Part shown: positions 52,866 to 63,845 of the stretch, one piece after another
How positions within the stretch are numbered: position 1 is the stretch's first letter
How the letters are laid out: the number at the start of each line of letters is the position of its first letter
Origin: Pseudozobellia sp. WGM2
GTDB lineage: Bacteria > Bacteroidota > Bacteroidia > Flavobacteriales > Flavobacteriaceae
NCBI RefSeq assembly: GCF_017810075.1
Contig: NZ_JADNYK010000002.1
Location: 124,001 to 188,000 of the forward strand
Length of the DNA stretch: 64,000 bases
Direction of reading: 5' to 3'
The notes under the pieces: generated by a model
Seen by the model: only the letters and a program-made list of their open reading frames with translations
Told to the model about the DNA's origin: nothing
Database searches by the model: none
Position numbers and translations under genes: made by a program

Positions 52866-54434
52866 ATGAGCAAAAAAAATTTAGACAACCTCTTTCAAGA
52901 GCGGTTTAAAGACTTCGGCGAAACCCCAGACGATAATGTCTGGTATGCTATCGAAGCTTCTTTAGACAAAAGAAAGAAAAAACGGGTAGTGCCACTTTGG
53001 TGGACTTTAGGCGGAGTTGCCGCTCTATTGGCAATAGCTCTGATGATTTTCAATCCTTTGACGAAAGGCAACGAAAACATACCGAACGTTACAATTACTG
53101 AGCCAAGCGGGAAAATCAAGAATAATGGTGCTATACGAACTTCAGATAATATCGAGAATACAACCCTAACTGAAAGTGACAGGCCGCTAGAAGACTCAAA
53201 CAGCAACTCACAATTGAACAATGGAGCTAATTCACTGGTTGAGCAAAACGTTGACCAATTAAATATAAAGCAAAGTACTTCAAATTCTAAGCAGGGCCTA
53301 AATTCTAGCGCTACAAAAAGTCAGTTGGCCCAATCAAACTCATCTAACCCAAAAAGGGAAAAAGGCGAAAAGTTGGCCAGCTCTATCGATGAACAAAATT
53401 CATTGAGCCAAACGGATTCAGACATCATCAATTCTAATTTAACCAAATCTGATGAAGATTCGTTTAACGAAAATACCGACAGAAAAGAAGTTGCATTTTC
53501 CAAACCTCAAACCGAAGATGATATTGTTGAAGATTTGGAGTCAAGGCAAAAGTCATTTGATACAGAAGAACAGGTAATTGCAAAAAATGAAGAAGCTGAA
53601 ATATTACTTGAAGAGGCCAATCAAAAAAAGTCTCTATTAGATGCTATTGAAGAACAAAATGAAGAAAAAGAAGCACTTGCGGAGGTGACTCACAGCAAAT
53701 GGTCTGCCGGCCCGAGTGTTGCACCTGTATATTTTAATGGGGTCGGTAATGGATCGCCAATACATTCAGCTTTTAACCAAAATTCCAAATCAGGAAATAC
53801 CAATTTGAGTTACGGACTTGGTGTAGCCTATCAAATTAACGAGAAATTGAAGGTGCGCTCTGGTATTCACAAGGTAAATTATGGCTATGACACTGATAAT
53901 GTGGCCTTCACCTCTATTCCAGATGCCTCGTCTTCCGAGCAGATCAAGAACATCAACTATACCCCAACGGCCAAAAATATAGTTGTAGATAGTAAAATAG
54001 CCACATTTTCAAGTCTATCAAGACCTTTAAACGATTTAGCACTAGACGTAAGTAATGCCAGTGTACCTTCTCGCACCGGATCTATGGCGCAACAATTAGG
54101 GTATCTTGAAGTTCCCCTAGAACTTGACTACGCATTGTTAGACCGCAAGTTTGGCGTGAATATCGTCGGTGGTATCAGTTCTCTCTTTCTATTGGATAAT
54201 ATGGTTACCTTAACTTCAGGAGAACTTACTACCGAGGTAGGTGAAGCCAATAACGTCAACGATATTAATTTCAGTACCAATATTGGTTTTGGAGTCAATT
54301 ACAAATTTACGCCAGCAATTCAATTTAATGTTGAGCCAGTTTTTAAATATCAATTGAATACCTTCTCTGAGGTTTCGGGAGACTTTAGACCTTTCACTGT
54401 TGGGGTTTACAGTGGGCTTAACTTTAGATTTTAA
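52866..54434 (+). CDS. Envelope-spanning protein: cytoplasmic N-tail, one membrane span, outer-membrane-type barrel
   Basis: Residues 1-40 (SKKNLDNLFQERFKDFGETPDDNVWYAIEASLDKR) resemble the short N-tails found in Bacteroidota proteins paired with ECF sigmas. Then one span (about 45-62, WTLGGVAALLAIALMIF), a 200-residue Ser/Asn/Glu-rich linker with low complexity, and a C-terminal barrel (VAPVYFNG, LSYGLGVAYQINEKLKVRSGIHKVNYG, ending GLNFRF). The layout could let the sigma factor sense the outer membrane. The mechanism is inference; such genes are common next to ECF sigmas. Confidence 0.7.
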   Translation: MSKKNLDNLFQERFKDFGETPDDNVWYAIEASLDKRKKKRVVPLWWTLGGVAALLAIALMIFNPLTKGNENIPNVTITEPSGKIKNNGAIRTSDNIENTTLTESDRPLEDSNSNSQLNNGANSLVEQNVDQLNIKQSTSNSKQGLNSSATKSQLAQSNSSNPKREKGEKLASSIDEQNSLSQTDSDIINSNLTKSDEDSFNENTDRKEVAFSKPQTEDDIVEDLESRQKSFDTEEQVIAKNEEAEILLEEANQKKSLLDAIEEQNEEKEALAEVTHSKWSAGPSVAPVYFNGVGNGSPIHSAFNQNSKSGNTNLSYGLGVAYQINEKLKVRSGIHKVNYGYDTDNVAFTSIPDASSSEQIKNINYTPTAKNIVVDSKIATFSSLSRPLNDLALDVSNASVPSRTGSMAQQLGYLEVPLELDYALLDRKFGVNIVGGISSLFLLDNMVTLTSGELTTEVGEANNVNDINFSTNIGFGVNYKFTPAIQFNVEPVFKYQLNTFSEVSGDFRPFTVGVYSGLNFRF

Positions 54435-54479
54435 ATCTTCTTTTTCTTTTAAAAACTTACATTTACAAGCATAAAAAAA

Positions 54480-54504
54480 GGGTGATACCAGAACGGCATC
54501 ACCC
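54480..54504. terminator. Terminator between the barrel gene and katG
   Basis: GGGTGAT/ATCACCC with further pairing inside; seven A precede it, so on the minus strand it has a T run and ends katG. Confidence 0.85.
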
Positions 54505-54531
54505 AAAACCATTAGAAATCACATCAAATGG

Positions 54532-56850
<2,319 letters not shown>

Positions 56851-56878
56851 TTAAATTATTCGAGTATCGATAATCTTT

Positions 56879-56932
56879 ATGATTGTTATGGCCAATCATC
56901 AATATAGGCCATAAAGTGTACTTTCGCCTATA
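56879..56932. promoter_or_regulatory. Two palindromes between katG and the acyltransferase gene
   Basis: ATGATTG/CAATCAT (56879-56899, seven-base gap) and TATAGGC/GCCTATA (56903-56932, 16-base gap). The second directly follows the acyltransferase stop on the minus strand and may be a weak terminator. The first may be an operator for katG; it does not match an OxyR or PerR consensus I can name. Confidence 0.35.
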
Positions 56933-56937
56933 GACAA

Positions 56938-57678
56938 TCAACGAGTTGAGAGCTCTGTTAAAATTACAGTTCGAACATCTTCTCTTAACATCGATTTGTC
57001 TGTCTCGCTTAGTCCTTTAGTACAAAAAAACTGGTGCACAACTGCCCGGACAACACCGGGGCCTCCGCTAAAAAAAGAAAAGGAAAACCTTTTTTTGTTA
57101 TCATGAAAAGACATCGGAACAACGGGAATGTTGTGGGCTATTGCCATTTTGAAAGCCCCATCTTTAAAGGGGTCTAGAACAACCCTTTCATCATCGGGCA
57201 CACCTCCTTCGGGAAAAATACAAATACTTAAACCTTGGTTCAACCTTCGCTGAGCCCTTCGGTAAACCCCAGTTCTGCTTTTCGTGTCGGCCCTATCTAC
57301 CATAATACATACCCGCTTATAAAAAAATCCGAAGATGGGAATTTTGACCAGTTCTTTCTTTCCCACGAAAACAAACGGATTCTTACTGATATACATCATC
57401 AACATTATATCGAGCATACTGGTATGGTTGGCCACCAACATATAGCTTCTACCCTTTTCGAATTTTTGTTGCCAAGTTATCTTCGGGGGGCAACCCATAC
57501 CGAACAATATAGGTTTTGCCCAGAGATTTCGTGCCAACCAAAAAAAATAAGGATACCATTTCTCGGAGAGTGTTGAAATCAAAAGGAAAGGAAAGAAAAT
57601 GAGAATAGGTAAGGCGACCAGTATATAAAACCAAATTCGGTACAGGGTATAGCCTATTTTTTTAAGCAGTGCGACCAT
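56938..57678 (-). CDS. plsC: 1-acylglycerol-3-phosphate O-acyltransferase (PlsC-like)
   Basis: The 246-residue protein has one or two N-terminal spans, motif I ANHTSMLDI (NHxxxxD), motif II around FFYKRVCIMVDR and motif III IFPEGGVPDD, then motif IV near IPVVPMSF. PlsC adds the second fatty acid to lysophosphatidic acid at the inner membrane. Several paralogues usually exist in Flavobacteriia, so the exact substrate is uncertain. It is divergent from trpS. Confidence 0.88.
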   Translation of the reverse strand: MVALLKKIGYTLYRIWFYILVALPILIFFPFLLISTLSEKWYPYFFWLARNLWAKPILFGMGCPPKITWQQKFEKGRSYMLVANHTSMLDIMLMMYISKNPFVFVGKKELVKIPIFGFFYKRVCIMVDRADTKSRTGVYRRAQRRLNQGLSICIFPEGGVPDDERVVLDPFKDGAFKMAIAHNIPVVPMSFHDNKKRFSFSFFSGGPGVVRAVVHQFFCTKGLSETDKSMLREDVRTVILTELSTR

Positions 57679-57721
57679 AAAATCAAAAGTAACAATTTAG
57701 CCCAGCTTTTCTCGATTTCTT

Positions 57722-57729
57722 TATCTTTG
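57722..57729 (+). promoter_or_regulatory. -7 box of trpS
   Basis: TATCTTTG is a perfect TAnnTTTG match 20 bases before the ATG, giving a leader of about 16 bases. No -33 TTG was found. Confidence 0.5.
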
Positions 57730-57749
57730 CCCTCTTTGAAACCTAAGAT

Positions 57750-58718
57750 ATGCCAAGAATTTTAACAGGAATACAAAGTACGGGAACGCCACATTTAGGA
57801 AACATTCTAGGCGCGATAATGCCAGCCATTCAAATGGCACAAGACCCCAAGAACGAATCGTTTCTTTTTATAGCAGACATGCATTCATTGACTCAAATAA
57901 AAGATGCAGAATTGTTGCGTAAAAACACCTATTCCATTGCTTCTACTTGGCTTGCTTTTGGGTTAGATATCGATGAAACTGTTTTTTACCGTCAGAGCGA
58001 TGTGCCCCAAGCTACCGAACTTGCTTGGTATCTTAGCTGTTTTTTTCCGTACCAGAGGTTGACCCTGGCCCATTCGTTCAAAGATAAGGCCGATCGACTT
58101 GAAGACGTAAATGCCGGTCTCTTTTCTTACCCCATGCTGATGGCCGCTGATATATTACTATATGATGCCAACATTGTACCTGTAGGAAAAGACCAGTTAC
58201 AGCATATAGAAATGACTAGGGATGTTGCTTCTCGTTTTCACGCCAAAATGGGCGAAACCTTTGTTTTGCCCGAGGGGAAGGTACAGGAAGAGACCATGTA
58301 TATTCCTGGTACGGACGGAGAAAAAATGAGCAAGAGTAGGGGCAACTTGATCAATCTTTTTCAAACCGACAAAAAGTTGCGAAAGCAAATTATGGGTATT
58401 GAAACGGACAGTACACCCATGGAAGAGCCCAAAGACCCGTCTACCGATACTATTTTTTCTCTCTTTAAAATATTAGCAACCCCAGAGCAGATTGAAGAAA
58501 TGAGCGCCAACTATCTGGCCGGAAATTATGGGTATGGCCACGCCAAACAAGAACTTTATGAAGTGATTTTGCAAAAGTTCGGAGAAGCCCGAGAGAAATA
58601 CGAATATTACACCAACAATCTTACCGAGGTCGATGAAGCTTTGGCCAAGGGTGCCGAGAAAGCAAGAACTGTGGCTACCGGAGTTTTGGAAAGGGTAAGA
58701 GAAAAGGTGGGTTATTAA
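57750..58718 (+). CDS. trpS: Tryptophan--tRNA ligase
   Basis: The 322-residue class I synthetase has the HIGH-like GTPHLGNIL (residues 9-17), the KMSKS-like motif in DGEKMSKSRGN, and the family blocks IADMHSLTQIKD, VPQATELAWYLSCFFPYQRLTLAHSFKDKA, YDANIVPVGKDQLQHIEMTRD. Length is usual. Its stop overlaps the start of the M28 gene by one base. Confidence 0.96.
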   Translation: MPRILTGIQSTGTPHLGNILGAIMPAIQMAQDPKNESFLFIADMHSLTQIKDAELLRKNTYSIASTWLAFGLDIDETVFYRQSDVPQATELAWYLSCFFPYQRLTLAHSFKDKADRLEDVNAGLFSYPMLMAADILLYDANIVPVGKDQLQHIEMTRDVASRFHAKMGETFVLPEGKVQEETMYIPGTDGEKMSKSRGNLINLFQTDKKLRKQIMGIETDSTPMEEPKDPSTDTIFSLFKILATPEQIEEMSANYLAGNYGYGHAKQELYEVILQKFGEAREKYEYYTNNLTEVDEALAKGAEKARTVATGVLERVREKVGY

Positions 58719-59674
58719 TGATGCGAAAAATTCTATGCTTTCTTTTACTTTTCAATCTTTACCCAGTCTTTTCACAAACGGAAATTACCACCAATGAGCT
58801 GTATGATCATATTTCATTTTTGACCTCTACAGTTAATAAAGGTCGGTACCCCGGCAGCAGTACCAATAAGAAACTTGTTAAATATATTTTTAAAGATTTT
58901 AAAAAATCTGGATTAGAGAAATTCGACCAATCTTACCGGCAAGAATTTGTTGCAGAACTAAGGGTTTCAAATGATGTCGATAAAAAGCCAGAGGTGAAAA
59001 CTTGGAATGTAATCGGGCTTCTAAAAGGTAATGATCATAAGCTTCAAAACGAATATATTGTATTGGGGGCGCATTATGACCATTTAGGTCATGGAGGGCC
59101 AAGCTCAAAATCTGACCAACTTAATACCGTTCACCCAGGGGCCGATGATAATGCCAGTGGAACAGCTGCCCTTCTAGAGATTGCAGAAAGATTATCGGCT
59201 ATACAAAGCCAGTTGAAAAGAAGTATAATTTTTGTGGCCTTTGGCGCAGAAGAACAAGGGCTATTAGGAAGTAAACATTTTGTGGAAAACTCGCCTGTGC
59301 CCTTAGCTCAACTGAAATTGATGATCAATATGGATATGGTGGGGAGACTGAACGAGCAAAAACAAATTTATATGGGTGGGGCAGGTACTTTTCCTGAAGG
59401 TCAAAAACTTATGGCCAAATTGGGAAAAGAGGCGGGATTGAACCCTGTAGTACATGCAGGTTCGGTTGGTGGATCAGACCATGTTTCATTCTATAAAAAG
59501 AATATTTCCGTTTTGGGAATGCATACCGGTGGCCATAAACAATATCATACTCCAGAAGATACCATTGACCTCATCAATTTTAAAGGAGAAAAAATGGTGT
59601 GCGACTATATTTTTCAGACCATTTTTACCTTGGCCAGCTCCGCACATCCGCTTACATTTATTGCCCAAGATTAA
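58718..59674 (+). CDS. Secreted M28-family metallopeptidase
   Basis: The 318-residue protein has a signal peptide (ILCFLLLFNLYPVFSQ) and an M28 aminopeptidase domain: VLGAHYDHLGHGG (zinc His), HPGADDNASGTAALLEIAERL (bridging Asp), VAFGAEEQGLLGSKHF (Glu pair), INMDMVGR (Asp) and GSVGGSDHVSFY (His). All five metal ligands are present, so it should be active with two zinc ions. Its coupling to trpS (overlap TAATG) is unexpected and probably chance. Confidence 0.9.
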   Translation: MMRKILCFLLLFNLYPVFSQTEITTNELYDHISFLTSTVNKGRYPGSSTNKKLVKYIFKDFKKSGLEKFDQSYRQEFVAELRVSNDVDKKPEVKTWNVIGLLKGNDHKLQNEYIVLGAHYDHLGHGGPSSKSDQLNTVHPGADDNASGTAALLEIAERLSAIQSQLKRSIIFVAFGAEEQGLLGSKHFVENSPVPLAQLKLMINMDMVGRLNEQKQIYMGGAGTFPEGQKLMAKLGKEAGLNPVVHAGSVGGSDHVSFYKKNISVLGMHTGGHKQYHTPEDTIDLINFKGEKMVCDYIFQTIFTLASSAHPLTFIAQD

Positions 59675-59712
59675 GGCAACTTTTGACAATAAAGTTTAAA
59701 ACATTCAAATTT

Positions 59713-60138
59713 TTATTGTTTTGGATCATGTTTTTGCAACTTTCTTTCAACCAAATTAAAAGATACTATTGCAGAAACCCCTATAAGTATAAACCCTTTG
59801 TATTTATCCAAAACCCCTAAAGACGGTGCAAGGGCATCTTTGAAAATTAGGAAAAGGGAAGCGATTACGACCATTCCGGCAAGAAGCATAAACCCCAAAA
59901 GCCAATAAAACTTAGTGTCGCTTGCCTGTTTTCTCTCGGTCTCAATTTTTCTTAGAACATTCGATTTGAAGGAAAGAGAAAGGCCTTGCCCGGGCTTTTC
60001 CTTTAAATGGCCGTAAAGCACTTCGTAGGCTTCCAAATCTTCGGCATCGATTGTTTCCGGAGCTTGATTCTCAATACCCTTCATTTTTTGGTCTAGAAGC
60101 TTCTGAATTCTAAAATCTTCATCTTTCTTCATAATCAT
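59713..60138 (-). CDS. Small membrane protein, likely partner of the ECF sigma factor
   Basis: The 141-residue protein has a charged cytoplasmic first half (DEDFRIQKLLDQKMKGIENQ, AEDLEAYEVLYGHLKEKPG) and two membrane spans (FMLLAGMVVIASLFLIF and YKGFILIGVSAIVSFNLVE). It has no recognisable anti-sigma domain. It overlaps the sigma gene by 20 bases on the same strand, which is the usual layout of sigma/anti-sigma pairs; I infer that role. Confidence 0.68.
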   Translation of the reverse strand: MIMKKDEDFRIQKLLDQKMKGIENQAPETIDAEDLEAYEVLYGHLKEKPGQGLSLSFKSNVLRKIETERKQASDTKFYWLLGFMLLAGMVVIASLFLIFKDALAPSLGVLDKYKGFILIGVSAIVSFNLVERKLQKHDPKQ

Positions 60139-60682
60139 CTTTTAAATGGTCTTTAATCTTATCCTTTAGCATCTTACGTGCCCTGTACAAGTAACTTTTA
60201 ACAGTGCCTTCCGGCATTCCTGTAGTTTCGTTGATTTCTTCAACCGAAAATTCTTCCAAATGGAACAAGGTTACTACTATCCTATATTGTTCTGGCAATT
60301 GTTCGATGAGTTTATTGAGATGCTCCGAAGTGTTTTTTTTGCTTAATTGTTCTGCCGGATTATCTTGATCGCTCTTTAGCCTCACAACGGCTTCAGGGTA
60401 ATCCTCGGTCAAATTCCTTTTGTATTTTTTCGCATGGTTTAGTGCGGTCAAGTAGGCGATTTTTGCAATCCATGTGGATAATTTTGACTGGTGCTTAAAA
60501 CTACCGATACTTCTATAAACCTTTACAAATACTTCCTGAGATACATCTTCTGCATCCATCTGTTCCGGGACTACCCTTTTTACCACATGAAAAATCAGGT
60601 TTTGGTATTTATCCACTAATGACGAAAATGCATTGGTATCCCCTTTGATTATTTGGGCAATCATTTTCTTTTCTTCGACCAT
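60119..60682 (-). CDS. ECF-type RNA polymerase sigma factor
   Basis: The protein has region 2 (FSSLVDKYQNLIFHVVKRVV, DAEDVSQEVFVKVYRSIGSFKHQSKLSTWIAKIAYLTALNHAKK) and region 4 (LPEQYRIVVTLFHLEEFSVEEINETTGMPEGTVKSYLYRARKML). The start is taken as the ATG at 60682 because the predicted transcript begins near 60687; the ATG at 60688 would be nearly leaderless. A promoter identical in form to that of the divergent gene lies just upstream, so the sigma probably directs its own transcription. Confidence 0.92.
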   Translation of the reverse strand: MVEEKKMIAQIIKGDTNAFSSLVDKYQNLIFHVVKRVVPEQMDAEDVSQEVFVKVYRSIGSFKHQSKLSTWIAKIAYLTALNHAKKYKRNLTEDYPEAVVRLKSDQDNPAEQLSKKNTSEHLNKLIEQLPEQYRIVVTLFHLEEFSVEEINETTGMPEGTVKSYLYRARKMLKDKIKDHLKDDYEER

Positions 60683-60693
60683 AGTCATATCAA

Positions 60694-60722
60694 GTAGACA
60701 ACACAAATGTAAATAAGGTTGC
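60694..60722 (-). promoter_or_regulatory. ECF-type promoter of the sigma operon
   Basis: On the minus strand GCAACC (60722-60717), 17 bases, GTCTAC (60699-60694). The flanks TTGCAACCTTAT and TTGTCTACTT extend the match to the divergent promoter. A housekeeping -7 box (TACATTTG, 60711-60704) also overlaps it. Confidence 0.72.
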
Positions 60723-60803
60723 AAAATAACGGGGAATTATTCAACTTTGATGGGTTACGCAAAAGGCAAATGAAAATAATTTCGATTTTTTTTTGCTTTT
60801 TCT

Positions 60804-60832
60804 GCAACCTAATCCGATAAGCAATTGTCTAC
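60804..60832 (+). promoter_or_regulatory. ECF-type promoter of the divergent membrane-protein gene
   Basis: GCAACC (60804-60809), 17 bases, GTCTAC (60827-60832), the same elements and the same spacing as on the minus strand. The predicted start is about 12 bases before the ATG at 60851. Confidence 0.72.
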
Positions 60833-60850
60833 TTAGCAAAACCAATTATC

Positions 60851-61222
60851 ATGTTATACAAAATCGCACCCTTTTTAATGATTATTATAATTACCTGGCT
60901 GGTTGTACTTTTGTTTATCCATTTATTGAAATATAGGATAAGAAAAAGAATGATCGAAACCAATCTGGACGATGAAAATGTAATCAAGGCCATTTTGGAG
61001 ACCAAAGGAAACAAAGAACGGGAGCAGGACGTACTCAAATGGATGTTGCTCGGAATTTTCGGCGGCCTTGGTCTTGTCATCCAAGAATTCCTTCCCTATA
61101 GTATGGACGAATCAATACTACCGTACGGAGTGATTATCATATTCCTATCCATCGGACTCTTGATATACTATCTCCTCATCAAGAATCGCTTCAAGAATCG
61201 TGACGATTCGCCAGTGAAATAG
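60851..61222 (+). CDS. Small membrane protein (DUF6249-like) in the ECF regulon
   Basis: The 123-residue protein has a span at 7-28 (FLMIIIITWLVVLLFIHLL), a charged cytoplasmic stretch (RIRKRMIETNLDDENVIKAIL) and two more spans (WMLLGIFGGLGLVIQEFL and VIIIFLSIGLLIYYLLI). This layout recalls DUF6249 proteins, often near ECF sigma genes; I am not certain. Its promoter matches that of the divergent sigma gene, so it is a probable target of that sigma factor. It is 79 bases before the receptor gene. Confidence 0.7.
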   Translation: MLYKIAPFLMIIIITWLVVLLFIHLLKYRIRKRMIETNLDDENVIKAILETKGNKEREQDVLKWMLLGIFGGLGLVIQEFLPYSMDESILPYGVIIIFLSIGLLIYYLLIKNRFKNRDDSPVK

Positions 61223-61301
61223 CATTTTCCACTTACTCATTAATGTATTGTTGACCTAAGAAAAATTCTTGGGGTAGAAAACCCATGTCAAAATTTAAGC
61301 A

Positions 61302-63752
61302 ATGAAATCATATAAAAATAACTTTATAATTCTAATAGTAATCTTTTGTGCAACCCTGCTCGGCGCACCTGCCAAAGCACAATCGGAAGCGACCGCAGAA
61401 ATAGACGGAAAGATAACGACCGTTATGAACGAACCCTTGCCCTACGTCAGTTTGGTCATATTTAAAGTATCTGATTCGTCAATGGTAAAGGGCGCAATGT
61501 CCGATGACTTAGGTTCGTTCCTGATTGAAAAAGTACCCGCCGGAACGTATTATGTTGCGGCAAGTATATTGGGTTTTAAAACCTATAATTCTGCGATTTT
61601 TGAAATCGCACCAAATGAGAAAAAGGAATTCGGTACACTTCAATTGGAAGAAGAGAGTTTTGAATTGGAAGGAGTAACTGTAACAAGCACAAAACCGTTG
61701 ATTCAAAATAAAGTGGACAGGGTCGTATTGAATATTGAAAATAGTGTACTCGCAACAGGGAACACCGCTATGGATATTTTACAAAAAGCTCCGGGCGTAA
61801 CCGTTGATAACGGCGTACTTAGCTTGATAGGAAAAAGTAATGTACTTATTTTGATAAATGGTAGGCAGACCTATTTGTCCCCGGAACAGTTGCAAAACCT
61901 ATTGGATTCCACACAATCAAGTGTCATAGAATCCATCGAGATAATGACAAACCCTTCGGCAAAATACGATGCAGCCGGCAACGCGGGAATCATCAATATC
62001 AAAATGAAAAAAAACCGGGATGCCGGAACGAACGTAAGCGTAAACCTAGGCAATGGGCAGGGCAGCTACATAAAAACCAACGGGGGAGTAGCCTTAAACC
62101 ATAAAAACGAGGTGCTGAATATCTTCGCCAATTACGATTATTCGGATAACCAAAGGTTTCAAACCATCGATATCGACCGCTCGACATCAGTTTCGGGGCA
62201 GACCGTTTTTTTCAATTCTTCTTCCTTCGAAAAAAATAGGTTCAAAATCCATAATTTTAAAGTGGGAGCCGACGTCGACCTTTCCCCAAAAAGTACTTTG
62301 GGTTTCATCATCAGCGGTAATTTCGTCAACGGAAATTCTAGGATTGTGGCTACAACCGATATAGGGGGCCGGCCAGAGCAAATCGATTCGACCAATTTGG
62401 GAGCGACAGTCGGAAAATATCCAAATAAATACATTACCTATAACCTGAACTATAAGGTGCAACTGGACACCGTAGGAACCGACCTGAGACTTAGCTACGA
62501 CTATTCCAATTCACGAAGAAATGAAGGTTTTGATTTCAGCAATCGTTTCTTGGACGAAAACCGGAACGAATACCGCCCTGACGAAAACTTCAGGAACTTG
62601 ACCCCTCAGGATGCGGATATTTATGTCGGAAAAGTGAATTTCACGCATCCTTTTACCGAAACTTCAAAGATAGAGGCCGGTTTAAAATACAGTTCGGTAG
62701 AAACGGACAACATACTTCAATACGACATATTACAGGATAATGGCAGTTATGTCAATGATGAAAGAAGGAGCAATCAATTTATCTATACGGAGAAAATAGG
62801 TGCTGCCTATATAAATTACAACATTCAATTGGGATCGTACGACATTCAGACCGGGTTGCGTGCGGAAAGAACCGTATCGACCGGAAACTCGATAACGGAT
62901 GAAAATGTTGTGGACAGAACCTACACGGATCTATTTCCAACGCTGTTCATCCAGAAAAAAATCAACGATTTGAATGTCATAAATGCCAGTTATGGCAGAC
63001 GGATCGATCGGCCCAATTATTCCTCGTTGAATCCATTCGTGTATTATATCGACCAATACACCTTCCGTTTCGGGAACCCCTTTTTAAAACCCCAATACAC
63101 CGATTCCTACAGCATCGGATACCTGCTCAAGAACAAGTATAAATTCGATTTGAGCTATAGCAATACTAAGGATGCAATCGCCTACATCATATTGACCGAC
63201 CCCGAATCCCGATCGATTTCCCAAACGGATGCTAACCTTAACGGCTTCAGTTCGTACAGTTTGAACGTTAACGCTCCAATCAAGGTTACTAATTGGTGGG
63301 GCACCTATAATAACGTATCGGTTTACTATAACCAGTACAGATCCAACGAGATTGAGGGCGCACTGCTGCAATTGGAAAAACTGGCGTGGCAGGCAAGCAC
63401 GAACCATACCTTTACCATCGATAACCGCACTTCTGCCGAACTGAGTGCTACCTATTTATCTCCTAACGTTTACGGGGTATTCAATATAAAATCGCGGTAC
63501 ACGGTCGACATGGGCGTTAGCAGGCAATTTTTTGATAATAAATTGAACGTTAAATTGGCCTTAAGCGATATTTTCAATACTTGGGGCAAAAGAACCATTT
63601 TCAGTAATTTGACCAGCAGTGGTTATAACATAGATACGGATTTTGACAGTACTGTCGTCCGCTTTAGCGTATCCTATAAATTTGGTAATATCAAATTGAA
63701 ATCGACCGATAAAAAAGGTGGTGCGGAAGAGGAGAAAAACAGGCTGTATTAA
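61302..63752 (+). CDS. Outer-membrane receptor (carboxypeptidase-regulatory-like plus TonB-type plug and barrel)
   Basis: The 816-residue protein has a signal peptide (ILIVIFCATLLGAPAKAQ), a CarboxypepD_reg-like domain (about 35-110, GKITTVMNEPLPYVSLVIFK), a plug region (VLNIENSVLATGNTAMDILQKAPGVTVDN, ILINGRQTYLSPEQL, IEIMTNPSAKYDAAGNAGIINIKMKK) and a large barrel ending in SVSYKFGNIKLKS. This is the OMP_b-brl-3 type of TonB-receptor-like protein of Bacteroidota. No TonB box is obvious. It follows the small membrane gene by 79 bases with no own promoter seen, so it may be controlled by the same ECF sigma. Substrate unknown. Confidence 0.85.
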   Translation: MKSYKNNFIILIVIFCATLLGAPAKAQSEATAEIDGKITTVMNEPLPYVSLVIFKVSDSSMVKGAMSDDLGSFLIEKVPAGTYYVAASILGFKTYNSAIFEIAPNEKKEFGTLQLEEESFELEGVTVTSTKPLIQNKVDRVVLNIENSVLATGNTAMDILQKAPGVTVDNGVLSLIGKSNVLILINGRQTYLSPEQLQNLLDSTQSSVIESIEIMTNPSAKYDAAGNAGIINIKMKKNRDAGTNVSVNLGNGQGSYIKTNGGVALNHKNEVLNIFANYDYSDNQRFQTIDIDRSTSVSGQTVFFNSSSFEKNRFKIHNFKVGADVDLSPKSTLGFIISGNFVNGNSRIVATTDIGGRPEQIDSTNLGATVGKYPNKYITYNLNYKVQLDTVGTDLRLSYDYSNSRRNEGFDFSNRFLDENRNEYRPDENFRNLTPQDADIYVGKVNFTHPFTETSKIEAGLKYSSVETDNILQYDILQDNGSYVNDERRSNQFIYTEKIGAAYINYNIQLGSYDIQTGLRAERTVSTGNSITDENVVDRTYTDLFPTLFIQKKINDLNVINASYGRRIDRPNYSSLNPFVYYIDQYTFRFGNPFLKPQYTDSYSIGYLLKNKYKFDLSYSNTKDAIAYIILTDPESRSISQTDANLNGFSSYSLNVNAPIKVTNWWGTYNNVSVYYNQYRSNEIEGALLQLEKLAWQASTNHTFTIDNRTSAELSATYLSPNVYGVFNIKSRYTVDMGVSRQFFDNKLNVKLALSDIFNTWGKRTIFSNLTSSGYNIDTDFDSTVVRFSVSYKFGNIKLKSTDKKGGAEEEKNRLY

Positions 63753-63814
63753 TTATTTGAAAGGCTTGGATTACTTCTCTTCTGTAACTTAACTAAATTT
63801 TAAGATGTTTATAT

Positions 63815-63836
63815 AAACCGACCGAATGGTTTTTAA
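63815..63836. promoter_or_regulatory. Degenerate TetR-like operator (half-site)
   Basis: The left arm AAACCGACC is identical to that of palindrome 3, then four bases and GGT; the right arm is broken. It lies between the receptor gene and the VOC gene. Confidence 0.3.
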
Positions 63837-63845
63837 AAATTCAAT

